The notes: generated by a model not told the origin, from the letters alone. A stretch of DNA of 64,000 bases from Diphasiastrum complanatum (GCA_029204225.1 CM055104.1:25063285-25127284), one strand, 5' to 3'. Positions 45,240 through 56,928 are shown, counted from the first letter of the stretch. Translations and numbers: made by a program.

Positions 45240-46380
45240 AACAATAGGGAGGTGCTCGAGGATGCAAGTGCAAATCAACCACCCCTGATCAGCGACATAC
45301 ATTCTTGAAAGCTTGAATCTTGCCTCAACCATATCTTAGGAGAACTCATTCCATGTAAGAACAATCCTTCTATCACCATAGAACTTCACTCCAAGAGATG
45401 TGGGAAAGTGTGCCCAAACAAGTGCCACTGCTACTTCTATTGGATTATGCTCAATAGTTAAGTTTGAGATATGGTGTAACTCCCTCAATTTCTTTGCAAC
45501 CCTACTCTTTTTCTTTCGGGCAATTTTGCCTATGTCACACATAATGCTGCACACTTCTATTTTTGTACCCGATTGCATGTCTGCAAACAATTATGTAAAG
45601 GAATGATGACAATTTATAATCCAACTCTAAATTCATGGTAGGAAAAAAAAATTTCAAGGTGTGAAACTACCTGAACTAGTAGCAACATAGTCATGGATCT
45701 GCTCATCCATTGGAGTATCATCTGAAGGAGTGACATTGATAGTTACTCAAGGTCCATGGCACGTTTGGCTCTCAACTCACGTCTCAATGGCTTAGAAGTG
45801 GCCTTTTTCTTAGAAGCTGATCCTTGATCTTGAGTTTCAACAATGGTTGATGCTAGTCTCTTACCTCGTTGGAAAGCTTCTCTCTCCTCAAAGAGATCTT
45901 TTTTAGATGAGGGCACAATGCCATGAGCATAATCCAACCACCAAGGACACATTTTATGCTCCCATGACGTGATTCCCAAATCCATCCAATCAAGTGAAAA
46001 CATGCTTTGAGGTAGCCAATCACTAACCTCAATAGATCTGCTATGAATAGCTCCATCCTTGACCAAAGATAGCAGACATGACAATCTCTAGCTGCTTCTC
46101 ATTTGTGCCACCCCTCAGGGGGCAGCTAGCTTCCCCCCTAAGGGAAAGCTAACTGCCCACCAAGAGATTGTTTTTAGGCAATTCAAATAACAGTCCGGGA
46201 AATTCTTCATGACATAAAAGCTTGTTAATAATCATACATAATTTATCACGGGCAAACTCGTTACCTTGAGAGGTATCAACCAACGCCCGTACTTCCTTAA
46301 GAAAAGTTTCTTGTTTGTTACAACAGTACATGGCAGCTATTGCTTGTGACATCATGACCTTGTATAAATGAAAAATAGGT
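45240..46380 (-). pseudogene. Unrecognised multi-exon gene remnant, minus strand
   Basis: Read right to left: a piece at about 46360-46150 (MMSQAIAAMYCCNKQETFLK, a helical stretch), then 46084-45743 (SDWLPQSMFSLDWMDLG, a W/C-rich part, ending in a basic KKKATSKPLRRELRAKRA tail). A short exon follows near 45730-45665, then 45585-45336 after a clean acceptor (ttgtttgcag) with a basic ARKKKSRVAKKLREL and an AVALVWAHFPTS part. A stop and a frameshift near 45743 break the frame. I do not recognise the family. The basic segments would fit a DNA- or RNA-binding protein, but that is only a guess. Confidence 0.35.
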
Positions 46381-46384
46381 CTGT

Positions 46385-46860
46385 TTGATGCCTCTGGCTC
46401 TCTGGATCTGGAAAAAGTTATGGTATACAAGACTGTTTTCCTGGTTCATGAAGCCAGAAAACCATCTCCGCCGGCGGAGATGGTTTTCCGGCTCTCTAGA
46501 TCTGGAAAAAGTTATGGTATATAGGACAGTTTTCATGGTTCTTACCAGAAAACCATCTCCGCCAGTGGATTTTTTGGCTCTCTAAACAATGAAAAAGGGC
46601 TACTCATGGTAATTTTTTTCCTAGTTCAGAGAGCTAGAAAACCATCTCCGCCCTCTCTGAACAATGAAAAAGGTCTACTCATCATAATTTTTTTCTTGGT
46701 TTAGAGAGCCAGAAAACCATCTTTGCCGGTCTTCTGGCTCTCTAAACCAGGAAAAAGGCTCATCACTAGAATGCTTTTTTGGCTCTCTAAACCAGGAAGA
46801 AGGCTCATCACCAGAATCATTTTCTTGCTTCAGCCAATATTCATCACCAGAACATTTTTC
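46385..46860. repeat. Cluster of direct and inverted repeats with a 32-bp palindrome
   Basis: Repeated phrases ggctctct, agccagaaaaccatctccgcc, ctggaaaaagttatggtata and accaggaaaaaggctcatca recur every 60-110 bp between 46385 and 46860. At 46457-46488 two opposed copies of accatctccgcc meet to give a perfect 32-bp palindrome centred on ccgg. Confidence 0.75.
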
Positions 46861-47700
46861 TCCAGAACTTGTATGCAGAGGTCAACTTACAAGAAACCAT
46901 GGCATTAGTGAAGTAACAAAAGGAGCACTTTTCTACATCCATTCATCATTGCCTTACATAGTTCATTTTACAATCTTCTTTTGGAAGAGAATGCATAAGG
47001 CAGGAGAATCATCTCATTTCTCAAGGATGCAACCAATAAGCAAGAGTAGAGAATGAAGAGATGCAAAATATTTAGTCAAAAAAACAAGACTTCCATGCCA
47101 CTATCAAACCCAAGAATTCTCTTGATCCTTTCTCCAGCAAGGCACTTACACCTACTTTCCATGATCTTCCACATGTTCTTCCAAAGAGCACTTTAGAACG
47201 TTAGATCTCATGAATAGAGAGAGATGTTGGAGGTGTTGTTGGAGAACAACTTCCTTCTAGTGCCTCCCTCACTAAAGAACTCCCTCTCCATGTTAAATCC
47301 CTTCTCATGAAAGCTCTCTCCATGATGGATGCAATAAGAACCTTTCTTTCAATGGAAAAAATCGTGATCAATTACATTGAGTAACAGTGACCAATATGGT
47401 TTATGGTTTCAAGTAACAGATCAATACAATACCAATTTCGTAGTGCTACGATAACATTTTGTTGAAACTAAGTCAATGTCAAGTAACTAAACGGCTAGGG
47501 TGTACCTTAATGACACCACCAAGCATATCGAATTTATCATGATTGAAAAAGCCAAGTAACTATTGAGAAGGAATTTTGCTACCATCTTTTTGTAGTGTTA
47601 TCCCACAGTGTCTTAGATCACTTGGGGCCGAACTTATTCCATTTTCCCATTATTCTTATATTGGATTCTATCCAAGGCCTGAACCTTCACATGATTTAGT
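46861..47700. other. No gene recognised
   Basis: Non-coding DNA. It ends in a splice-acceptor-like tttgctttcag just before the next ORF, so the last part may be an intron. Confidence 0.4.
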
Positions 47701-47733
47701 CTCTAATATTGTTTGCTTTCAGGTCATGTAGCC

Positions 47734-48600
47734 ATGTCGACATCAAGGTACAATATGAGATCTACTTGCAAAGAGTCGTGCCCATCTTCTCAAGTTAATG
47801 ATGGCCAAAACCTTGTCGGTGTGGAAGGTTCACATATGACCGAAAATCATCCAGTGTCCATCCACAATGACACTACATCACGTGCAGTGACAACTCCATC
47901 ACAGGTGGCAGTTCCATCACGTACATCGGCATAAGTGGAAGGAAATGATGCACAATTGTCAAAGCCCCATAGGATAAGTGTGTATGGTAAAATAATTCAT
48001 ATCGATGTATTGCATAATATGATAGCCTCATTTCGGACACCCAAGAAGACTTTTCCACCACCTATTCCACTTTGTAGACTTGTTGTTAATGAGGCTATCA
48101 GGACAATACGCGAACATGTAACAAGTCTGGGAAGAGATTTCTTTATGAGTGGCTACATTAAAGAATTGGGTACCATCATGGTTTTTGGGCGGAGAGTTGA
48201 TGAGCCAGAGATGGATGTCTCAGACGTGGACATTCAACAATGGGGCCCAGTTTGGCAATCAATTAATGACGAGTTCGAGGATGAGATTTTACTTAGCGAG
48301 GACTGGAAGCACTTGTCTGGTAAAAAGTTTATTGTATGGGATGGCAATCATCGGGTCCAAGCCTGGATGAAAAAAATCAAAGAGGGTAAGTTTTGTATTT
48401 ATTAAGTGGTTTTTTCCTTGACATTAAATATTGTTGGTTTGTGAATTGTACTTAAGTGCAAATTGCTTTTCCTTATTGTAGACATGAACTACAACTGGAC
48501 ATGCGTAGCCTCAAAGAATGTCCGCACTGATGGAGAAAAAGGGTTTTGCAAATTTTTATTGGTCCACGTTTGCCCTAGAACGTGGTTGATGAGCAGTTGA
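47734..48600 (+). pseudogene. Spliced ORF with a ParB/Srx-like GNHR motif
   Basis: ATG at 47734 (MSTSRYNMRSTCKE), just after a possible acceptor. The frame stays open to 48385 apart from one TAA at 47932-47934. A 96-bp intron with gtaag...ttgtag borders (48386-48481) joins in frame to a second exon ending with TGA at 48598-48600. Features: low-complexity Ser/Thr N-terminus, then RLVVNEAIRTIREHVTSLG, MVFGRRVDEPEMDVSD, a WGPVWQSINDEFEDEI acidic stretch and KFIVWDGNHRVQAWMKKIKE. The DGNHR-x-x-A-W phrase resembles the G-x-HR nucleotide-binding motif of the ParB/sulfiredoxin fold. Exon 2 encodes a short WTCVASKNVRTDG part. Family not identified; it may be transposon-encoded. The single stop suggests recent loss or an alternative start at about 47941. 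Confidence 0.5.
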
Positions 48601-49350
48601 AGTGCGATTGAAAGGCAAACACGTGCATTTTAGAGAGATAACGTGTGCTTCTGGAAATTTCTAGAGAGAGCACGCTAGGAATTTTCGAGAGAGCTGGCTA
48701 GCGATGGATCCAGAGAGTTCGATTGAGAGAGAGAACGCTAATGGTTCGGTGCCTGGGATCTTCATAGCATAAGCTGGAGCGCAGCTGCTGCGAGTAGAAT
48801 CGTGTTAGCTCACTTCAGGGTGTTGAGCAGAGCGGAGGCAGTGGCTATGTCGAAGCGTAGGCGCAAGGAGCATGCCGTGATGTAAGAATTCAGCAAGCAT
48901 TGCCAGGAGGACGTGAATGAGGAGGGACGAGCAGGTTAGTGAGAGGGAGAGATGGCGATCGAGAGAAGAGAGAGATGGGGTAGAGAGAGAAGATGACGCG
49001 AATGAAGGACGGGCACGTTAGTGAGAGGGGAGACGGCGAGTGAGAGAGAAGAGAGAGGGGGTAGAGAGAGGGAGAGAGGGTGGTGCTGGGAGCACCACAA
49101 AGAGCCGTGAGAGCGGAGGGAGATGGAGGGTGAAGGAGAGAGATGGGAGGTGAGAGAGCGGAAAGGGGGAGAGGTAAGAGAGAGCTGCTGGGAAGGGGGA
49201 CGAGGAGTTGAGCGATAGGGTGAGAGAGCGCAGGACGAGCAGATAGAGGAGGAGAGAGAGTGTATGGGGATAGGTTTTTTTTTTGGATTCAGGTTTTTTT
49301 AGGGTTAAGGTTTTTTAGGGTTTTAAATTTAAAAAATAGCAATAATGTGA
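48601..49350. repeat. Purine-rich degenerate (gagaga) region
   Basis: GA-rich, with imperfect repeats such as gttagtgagaggg-gagacggcgagtgagag (twice near 48930 and 49018). No coding frame. Confidence 0.6.
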
Positions 49351-50540
49351 GGTGAGAGAGAGAGAAAGAATCTACAGATCTGTACACGTACCTGTAAAGA
49401 TCTGCCCTATATCCATGTATGCATCAACGAAATCATTTTGATTATTGCGCTTTCCTCTGAACATGACTCACACTACACACTCTTGTGTATGTCTGTAGTG
49501 TGAGTCGTGAAAATTAGAAACAATGCATTTAGAACATGACACCAGATCCATGGATTTGAGATAACCTGAAGGCTAGATGCGCGAGACCAAGAATAGACTG
49601 TGCATGCCTTTGCTGGTACTTAGTAGCACCTGCGATAGAACGTCTCTGACCATAGGAGAGAGAAAGAGAAGACTAACTTATGGACGAACCAGACAGCCTT
49701 TGCAAATTCTAGTCTTTGTTTGCCGCTGATCAGCACGACTGTCCTCTACGTTCGCGATTGATCTTCGTGGCTGATCTTCACGACGGGCTGTTGTTCGCGA
49801 TTGATCTTCAGGCTCCAAGCTCCATACCCGTTCGATTTTTTGTTTGGGGGGCGGGGAAGGCCCTGCCTAAGGGCTTTCCTTGCTGGGAGGGCCGTTGCCT
49901 GAGGCTGGGAGCCGAGGGCAGGCCCTGACAGCAAGTAATGCCATTGTGTGAAGGATTGTTTTTTTTTTTTCGTTTTTTGGCCGTACGGTACGGCCGTACG
50001 GCCCTACATGTGGACCATTTTTTTTTTTTTTTTTCAGGTTTTTGCCGTTTTTTTTTTCGCAAATTTTTTAACATTTGTGGTGGAATGTGGATGTGGACAG
50101 CCAATGACGGGCTACCACATAGCACATGCACATTCCACCGGAGAGAGGAGAGAGAACGACAGATTCCTAGGAGAGAGAAAATTGGATGGACATTATGCTC
50201 CTGGAGGTGGTCCCAAAATACAAAGGACACTTGAGCACAAGACATTACGATCAAAAATTTTCAGGTTTGACGGACATGCAGTGAAGAAACAAGAAAGAAG
50301 GGAGAAGCACTTTAGTGGCACTATATATTTCAGGTCGCCTGCTTGGATGCTAGCCACCAGTCGGAAATGCCAGTTCGAAACAATCCGGGGGTTATAAAAC
50401 TGGACGTGACAAAATCTGGGTGTTCATGTGAAAGAAAAAAGAAGGAAAAAAGGTCCATGTGAGAGAGAAAAAAGGTCCATGTGTAAACTTTTAGGGTTTA
50501 GAATTTAGTGAAATATTTAGATGTAAATTTTGTGAGCCCT

Positions 50541-50571
<31 letters not shown>

Positions 50572-51600
50572 CTATTTCCATTTTCGAGCACTAATGGGAA
50601 AGGCTAGTTTTTGAAAATTTGTTGGGTGGTAGGTGTATAGGAAGTGTTTGTTGGGGAATAGGTGTATAGGAAGTGTTTGTTGGGGCTCCAGTCTCATGTT
50701 CTAGTTAGAAAGCTCAAACTTTTTGGCATTATAGCTGAGACTTTCACAGATGCTACTTTTTGTTATGGATCTCTGAACTAGCTTTCTCCCACTTTTCCAT
50801 GGCTATTTGTGCACTTTCGCTTGGATTTTTTGGCATAAACTAAGAACGCATTGGTGCCAAGTTGAAAACAGGCAATATAGTATGCACACTGGACAATCCC
50901 GCTTGGATTCTTTTGTGTAAACTAAGGAGGCATTGGTGCCAAGTTGAAAACAAGTAACAGTCAACACACTGGATAGTCCCTCGATTCCACCAAAATAGTC
51001 AGTGTGTCAACAAGTAAGTTCATAATCCAAGCGTATAGAATGTACTTTACGATAAAGGAGATATTTCTACAAATCCTCATCCTCAAGGTTTGTCCATAAT
51101 TTGTGCATTTGAGGCATTTTATTTGAGAATTTAATCTTTGAAGGCCTCAATGAGGGGTGCTCAAAAGAGAATGTATTGAACTTGAAAGTTTATCCAACAT
51201 GTTTTGAAGGAGTCTTTGGGTATGTTTGTAAAATGTTCGTGAGAGGTGATGGTTAACATGTTTGTAGAGAATCTAACTTGACCAATGCTTGAGCTGTATA
51301 AATCGTCGTATTATTGTGTTTAGATTTTAGTTTTCAGTAGAGTATATTCATTAACAAAATCCAAACCTATGTAGGTAAAATATATTTATTAACAAAATCC
51401 AAACCTACGTAGGTAAAATCTCTAAGATATTGTTTGCTCTACCTCTGAAGATATTGGAAAAAAAATGAATTTGAGAATAGTGATGGATGTTCTCCTTGCT
51501 ATCTATATGGCAGTAAATACAAATGGAAGAGCACGAAAAGGTCCATAGAGAATACAAAATTCAATTAAATTTGAAGTAGATAATTTCGGTCTCAGGTTTA
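49351..51600. other. Non-coding stretch with small tandem duplications
   Basis: No gene recognised. It contains T-rich runs near 49965-50065, a GTACGG/CCGTAC palindromic patch at about 49981-50003 and a (GA)n run at 50541-50568. Three local duplications are present: ggtgtataggaagtgtttg twice at about 50630-50685; an approximately 85-90-bp unit with gcattggtgccaagttgaaaa twice at 50820-51000; and a 41-bp unit with aacaaaatccaaacctatg twice at 51353-51425. Confidence 0.5.
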
Positions 51601-51612
51601 GTTTACAAAATC

Positions 51613-53580
51613 ATGAAAAATGTATGTCCGTGCATGGCAGGCGCAATGGAAGCAACAATTGATTTCGAAGTGGTTGGTGTATTGCCTTTGAAATTACATT
51701 TGACAGAAGGAAAGGCCATTGTTAGTCGTAGGTATTTAGAAAAAAAACTTGGCAACAACATCTTTGAAAGTTTCAATGCAGTCATTACCGCAAACAATGA
51801 TGTCTCCATGGTACTACTAAAGAGCTAAAAAGACATAGAGGGAAATGAGCAGTACATCATGGACGAGCCATTGTCAATGCATTATGTGGTCACAGTTGCA
51901 AAAAATAATACTCAGAATAAGAGTCCAAATTGTGTGTGTCCACATTGAACACAATTTATAGATATTGATAGCTCTACCTCCTCTGATTCATTGAAAGACC
52001 TTGATGAAATGAAATTTGACACCCCTTTGGGATGAGGAAATACACAATTCACATCAGAGACAATTGATGTAGACACTCCGGATGGTAAAAGAGAGTCATT
52101 CCATGGATTTGTTTCTAATAAAAAAACTTATGAAACAATACCTAGGAACAATGTTGTAGCATACATCTTGTCAAGACCTGGAACAAACATCATCAAAAAA
52201 ATACTGAAAAAAGGAATAATACCTCAAACTATTGAGGAGCTTCCGAGACGGTACAATGGAGATGTAGTGTTTGAACTTCTCCCTAGTTTTGGACAGATAG
52301 GCGGAATGGATGGCATGGAGCAGAGATATGATGGGCATGTTTGGACTAAACCACCAACAACTAACGTGTCTTGTGATGCAATAGTGCGGATCAGCTATTG
52401 TGTCGGCTTGTTGGAGTGCCCAAGAGTAACATGTTCTCATTACATAAATACTGGAAAACAAAACACTGTTTTTTTTAAAGGCACTACAAGAAAACTGTGC
52501 TCGGTGGGTATCTAGACAGATGGTACTGGAACAATTTCTTGCTCTTTTTGTCTAAAACCAGCAATCTGCATTTGCTCTTGTACATGTATGGTCTATTATG
52601 TGATGCCAAGAGACACCACTCTCACCCGAATAATGATCCATAGGGGGGAACATGCACATGACGTGCAACCAAGGACCTCTAAGAAGACCATAAAAAAAAC
52701 GAGAAAATTGGTTGGAAATGTGGTCGATGCAGACAGAAAGAGAGGTCCAAGAAAGGTTCAAATGAGTATAGCCAAGGTCTTAATAATGTCCATGATGCTT
52801 AAAACCAATAGAAAATCGGAAGAGACTGTTCGGGACGTGGAACTCACAAATTTCTTGGAGGAATAGGTCTTGTTGGTGTAAAATCGAAGGTGATGACCAC
52901 TCATGCATTTTCTGGCCACACAATAAATTTTTTTTTCTAATGCAACAAGTAATATCTTTTGAGCTTGTTGTTACACTTTCATATATGAACTTTGAAATTG
53001 TATGACAGGCTGTGCAGGATGGTGACATCGGCAAGGACTGCCTCCTTGCCTTTGGGAGATGGCCTTGATAGCCTTCTATTGCTTAAAAAAAGTTCAATGT
53101 TTGAATTTTTCCATGGTAGCAAATTTCCAAGTCAGGGTGGGCTTGGCGAATGTTGTTATATTTTTAAGATTCCAAAAAAGGTCCTGCTTCAGGTGTAGAC
53201 TTGATCAACCGGATGAGACGAACAAATAATGGAGACCTAAAAAATGCTTGGGTGTAGTTTGATCACACCAAAGGAGTGATTGGGTAGTCGACTATGGCTT
53301 GCCATGTGTATGATCCTAGGTAGGATAAGTACCACTATGCATTGCCCTCCATTTTGGATCTCGAACAGATTGTACAACTACTACTGATGTTTTCTTTATT
53401 GTTTTTTACCATAGCATCCAGGAGCTCTTGACAATAGCAACATGCAAAATGAAAGAAGAGGACACACAATCCCAAGTTTTGTTTTGGATCTTGTTGAACG
53501 ATGTGATGGAACAGTTGGGGAATTACAAAGCAGACTTTTGTGGTTATATGGCAGATGAGGCACAAGCAAACTGGAGAGGT
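51613..53580 (+). pseudogene. Transposase-like gene with C2-HxH finger, decayed
   Basis: One frame runs from 51613 to 52866 with only four stops (about 51826, 51946, 52033 and 52513). It includes an N-terminal KLHLTEGKAIVSRRYLEK-like part and a Cys-rich stretch (CSFCLKPAICICSCTCMVYY) ending in IHRGEHAHDV, then a basic linker. After an intron (acceptor ttgtatgacag at about 53011) come KFPSQGG, VDLINRMRR, FDHTKGVIG and MACHVYDP. A second intron (donor near 53325, acceptor before about 53416) leads to LTIATCKMKEEDTQSQVLFW and GYMADEAQANWRG. The C...C...HxH layout recalls WRKY-GCM1-type fingers of Mutator-like transposases, and the MADEAQANW block looks like a transposase core. Family by resemblance only. 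It is cut at about 53580 by copia sequence. Confidence 0.5.
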
Positions 53581-53589
53581 AGGGATGCT

Positions 53590-54370
53590 ACGTTTGACAA
53601 GATGGGCCAAGGTGAACAATCTGAAGTAATCACTGAACCTTTTGATGAGGGAGCGAAAGTATAGGTCAAGAAGGAAGTGGATTTTGATATAGAAAATCCA
53701 TTGGACAAAGGCAAGCCTAATGCTGAAATTCCCAAGAGAGTACCTAAATGGTACTTATCAGTCACAGATGGTGCAAAGAAGGGAGATACTCCCGAAATTG
53801 GTGAGCAAAGAGAGCTTAGAAGATCAAGTAGAAATCGAAAACCTCCTGCAAGATTAGAGATGAATCTAGCCCTAATGGGTTCTGTGCTCAAGGCTCAAGA
53901 GCCAAAAATTTTTGATAAAATAAAGGAGCACGAGGAGCGGTGTGAAGCTATGGAAACAGAAATGGAAGCTATATCAAAAAATAGGACTTGGAACTTGGTT
54001 GAGCTATCCGTCAAACACACTAGAAGTCTGCTAAACGTATTCTCAGATACATTCGAGGGACATTGAATTTCGGTTTGAAGTGTGATCATCCTGAAGTGCC
54101 AATATTGATAAGATATACAGATGCTGATTGGGCAGATAATATTGATGATAGAAGGTCTACCAGTGGTCATACATTCAGTTATGGTACAGCTGCAGTTTCA
54201 TGGAACAGCAAAAAGCAACCTACAATAGCCTTATCCTGGACGGAAGCTGAATATCGAGCACTTAGCAATGCTGCACAAGAAGCGGTATGGTTACGAAGAT
54301 TGCTTGTGGATTTAGGTCAACCACAGGTGGATGCAAGTGTAGGGTCAAAAATCTTGCGCAGTATAGCCCT
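53590..54370 (+). pseudogene. Ty1/copia pol with internal deletion (RT start fused to RNase H)
   Basis: The first part (to about 54010) reads LRRSSRNRKPPARLE and a CEAMETEMEAISKNRTWNLVEL block, the standard opening of copia reverse transcriptase. It then jumps to KRILRYIRGTLNFGLK (about 54030-54080, one frame over) and RNase H (YTDADWADNIDDRRSTSG, VSWNSKKQPTIALSWTEAEY, EAVWLRRLLVDLG). The RT catalytic region with YVDD is deleted. The RNase H also breaks off where the DNQSA block should follow. One stop lies near 53662. Confidence 0.88.
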
Positions 54371-54376
54371 CTTGCC

Positions 54377-55155
54377 TGTCAACAAGGGTTAAATCACTAG
54401 ATAGGTACCTAACTATGCATAGATGCTAAATTTAGTTAGTTTCCTACTTCCTCCCTAACTCTATTCACCACTAACACTACTCTCTCTTAACTCTACTCCT
54501 CTACACTAAAATTCATCATGATTTGCGTTAAGGAAAGGGATAGAAAAGGAGAGGAAGAGAGAAGAGAAGAGATAAAGAGAGAGAGATGAAATGGAGGTTA
54601 GCTCAAATGCTCAATGTCATTGCTTATGGAAAAACCTTAACTAGCATAACCAAAAAAGCGTGGGAAATGAAAATAACAAGCAATCACAACAATAGCATAA
54701 GCAAGATTGATTAGCAAATGAGGATGCTTGAGCTCTCAAAATGGTAGAGTCTCCTCCTCTCCATTAAGCATGAAAATAGTGTACAAATGGTGTCTTTTTA
54801 TAAAATGGGAAAGGCCCTTGCCCCTCAATCCTATTGGCTAATATTCACATTGATCTTATCCATTCATCTTGGACCCAACTTGATCCAAGGGTCCACAAAA
54901 AGTACATTGAAAATCACAAGATTCATGTGAGTCCAAATTTGGACCCAACTCTAAAAAGTAAACTCTAAGATTAGAATTGACTTTGGGCCTCAAGTTTTAT
55001 TATAATTACAAAGGGCCCAAGTCTATTATTTCATTTACAACTTCACTTGCGTGCTCATTGGGCCATGGACTTATACACGCAGGATGCCATGCCTTCGCAA
55101 CACATTTTATTGGATGATTTTATTTATTTACACTTTGTTGGGAATACCCCCAACA
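54377..55155 (+). mobile_element. Probable LTR of the deleted copia element
   Basis: Follows the broken RNase H and ends tgttgggaatacccccaaca, like the LTR-like stretch ending at 44145. A TG start at 54377 (tgtcaacaagg) is possible, giving about 779 bp, but without a partner LTR the 5' edge is a guess. It contains a purine-rich patch at 54535-54590. Confidence 0.5.
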
Positions 55156-55159
55156 GGAC

Positions 55160-56227
55160 CCACGGCCTGAAGTAGTGTCGGTCCCTCGGCACTCTGCCGG
55201 TTTAGTATAGCATTTTCTTCGCTCGCCTTTGCTGGATCAGGTAGGTGGTGACGTCCTTCATAAAGTTGAGGCGGTCCAGTTTCTTCAAGTCCTTGGGCAT
55301 GTGAAGGGACTTGTGGACTCCTCGCAGCCAATCTTGGTCGACCCATGTTTGGAATCTGCATGTCCATGGATCATCCAGAAGCGCAGCTCGGTAATACACA
55401 CGAGCGATTAGCAGTTGATCTTCGACTTTGTCTGAAGGTACTGCCTTATTAATGTCAAAAAATATGGATGGGAGAAAATTGTTCCATTTAGTCTCGATCC
55501 CCATTAGATGTTCTAAGTCTCGGGCGTAAGTGGCTGCCGCGCGGACTATTAGATCAGGGCAATTGTTATAATGGTTTGCAAACGCGGTGAGAGCCCTTCT
55601 GGCATCTACATCCCTAGTACACCCATATTCTGACTGTATGATCGGCCAATTAAAATTTTGAAGCCAGAGGGGTGTCGCATTCCGCCCATTTGGATCTTCG
55701 TGTACATGGTAGGAAGTGCGCGTTCACCCGTAATTGTTGTGGACTCGTCACCTAGGCCCTGATGGCTGCAGGGTCTCTTTCGAACAACTGTTGACGTCAT
55801 TCTGGTTGTGGTTGGAGGGTGGGTAATGCTTGCAGTTCTATGCCCTTTATGGTCTGGGTTGGAACCGATATCTGTCAGCCGCCTCTTGATGACTCGTGGA
55901 AATACTTTGAGAGGAATTCGTTGATTTTCTTTTCATGGACTTGGGTCTTCGAAAGGCCCGGCTGGCAGATATCGTTCGTGAACCTCTGGGTGATTGGCTT
56001 AGCTTTGGCTGGTATCTGCGCCTTGGCCCTGGTCTCGCGTCTCAGCAGCCGTATCTGTTTGCCCTTGATCTTGGCCTTCAGACCCTTGATCTTGGTTAAA
56101 TCCCCCTGCTACCTGCTGGCTTTTGTCTTGGCTGATACTGGCCTGTGCAGCGTCAAAAATCGGTGGTGGTGGAATTACCACAGGGGTGGGCTGGGCCTTC
56201 ATGTCCGTGAATTTTTGGCATGCCTTG
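55160..56227 (-). pseudogene. Unrecognised gene, 3' portion (split by copia insertion)
   Basis: Read right to left from the insertion site: a KACQKFTDMKAQPTPVVIPP piece, a Gln/Asp-rich low-complexity part (SQDKSQQVAGG...GQGADTSQS, about 56150-56000), then TSTVVRKRPCSHQGLG (55800-55610) and a folded-looking part at 55504-55202 (WNNFLPSIFFDINKAVPS, LLIARVYYRAALLDDPW). Frames change between pieces, so it is decayed. The upstream part continues at 61468-60799 on the other side of the copia element. Not recognised; it could be a host gene or an ORF of another retroelement. Confidence 0.4.
56223..56227. other. Left target-site duplication (ccttg)
   Basis: ccttg directly before the 5' LTR; repeated at 60799-60803 directly after the 3' LTR. 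Confidence 0.95.
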
Positions 56228-56928
56228 TGTGAAGAATTGCCAAAAATTGGCAAATCTAGCTTGATCAAAAACCATGTAGAATAGTGTATATTGTGTACAC
56301 AAGTGGGTCCCACACATGTGAGGCCATGATGCTACATGGGAAACCCATCCTAATGTAGGTTAGGTCAAGTCAAGAGAGTTGGTCATGTCTATTTGGTGGT
56401 CATCCCTACTTTATAGGACCTACACCTAAGTTTAAGGTGAAAATTTGACCAACTAGCTACCTACCAAGCAAAACTCTAGGAAATAGACTAGGGTTTCATT
56501 TTAGGTCAAGGAGAGTGAGTTAACTTCCTTATTACATTCTAGAAATTCACCTAACTTCAAGAAGGAAGTCGGATTTGCTATGTATTCCCTCTCTCCATAG
56601 TGAGAAAAAAGAAAAATTTTGGAGCTCATTGGCAATCTCAAGCTAGTTCACTATGTACATTGAGTTTTTGTGATCCAAATGAAACCAAATCAATTTCTAC
56701 TCGTTTCTAAGGTTGAAGGCCGTACTATATCCTGTAGTACACACGTGTGGGCTCGGATTTCAATGTTTATCAATGCTTTTGATTGTTAATGCTTGTTGTT
56801 TGTCAAATTGCCAATCTAGATCAACTTTTTTGTGTCTAGTTTTTTGATAGATTGTTAAGCAAGCATCCAATCACTCTTGTGGATCTTTTGTAGATCCATT
56901 TATGGTCCTAAAGTACAGTACTTTCACA
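56228..56928 (+). mobile_element. 5' LTR of the TR-GAG-like element
   Basis: 701 bp, tgtgaagaattgcc ... ctttcaca. Contains actttatagg as a possible TATA-like box near 56409. Confidence 0.95.

Noticed and set aside
49716-50397. Overlapping frames around 49.7-50.4 kb on both strands
   Set aside because: They span poly-T/poly-A runs and GTACGG palindromes; Phe- and Lys-run products without domains.
52482-52494. Perfect CACTACAAGAAAA, identical to a CACTA transposon terminus
   Set aside because: It lies inside a continuous coding frame of the transposase-like pseudogene (the frame runs on both sides and into the Cys-rich segment). No AATGACGG-type repeats or partner terminus follow. Chance match or, at most, a worn insertion; not annotated as an element end.
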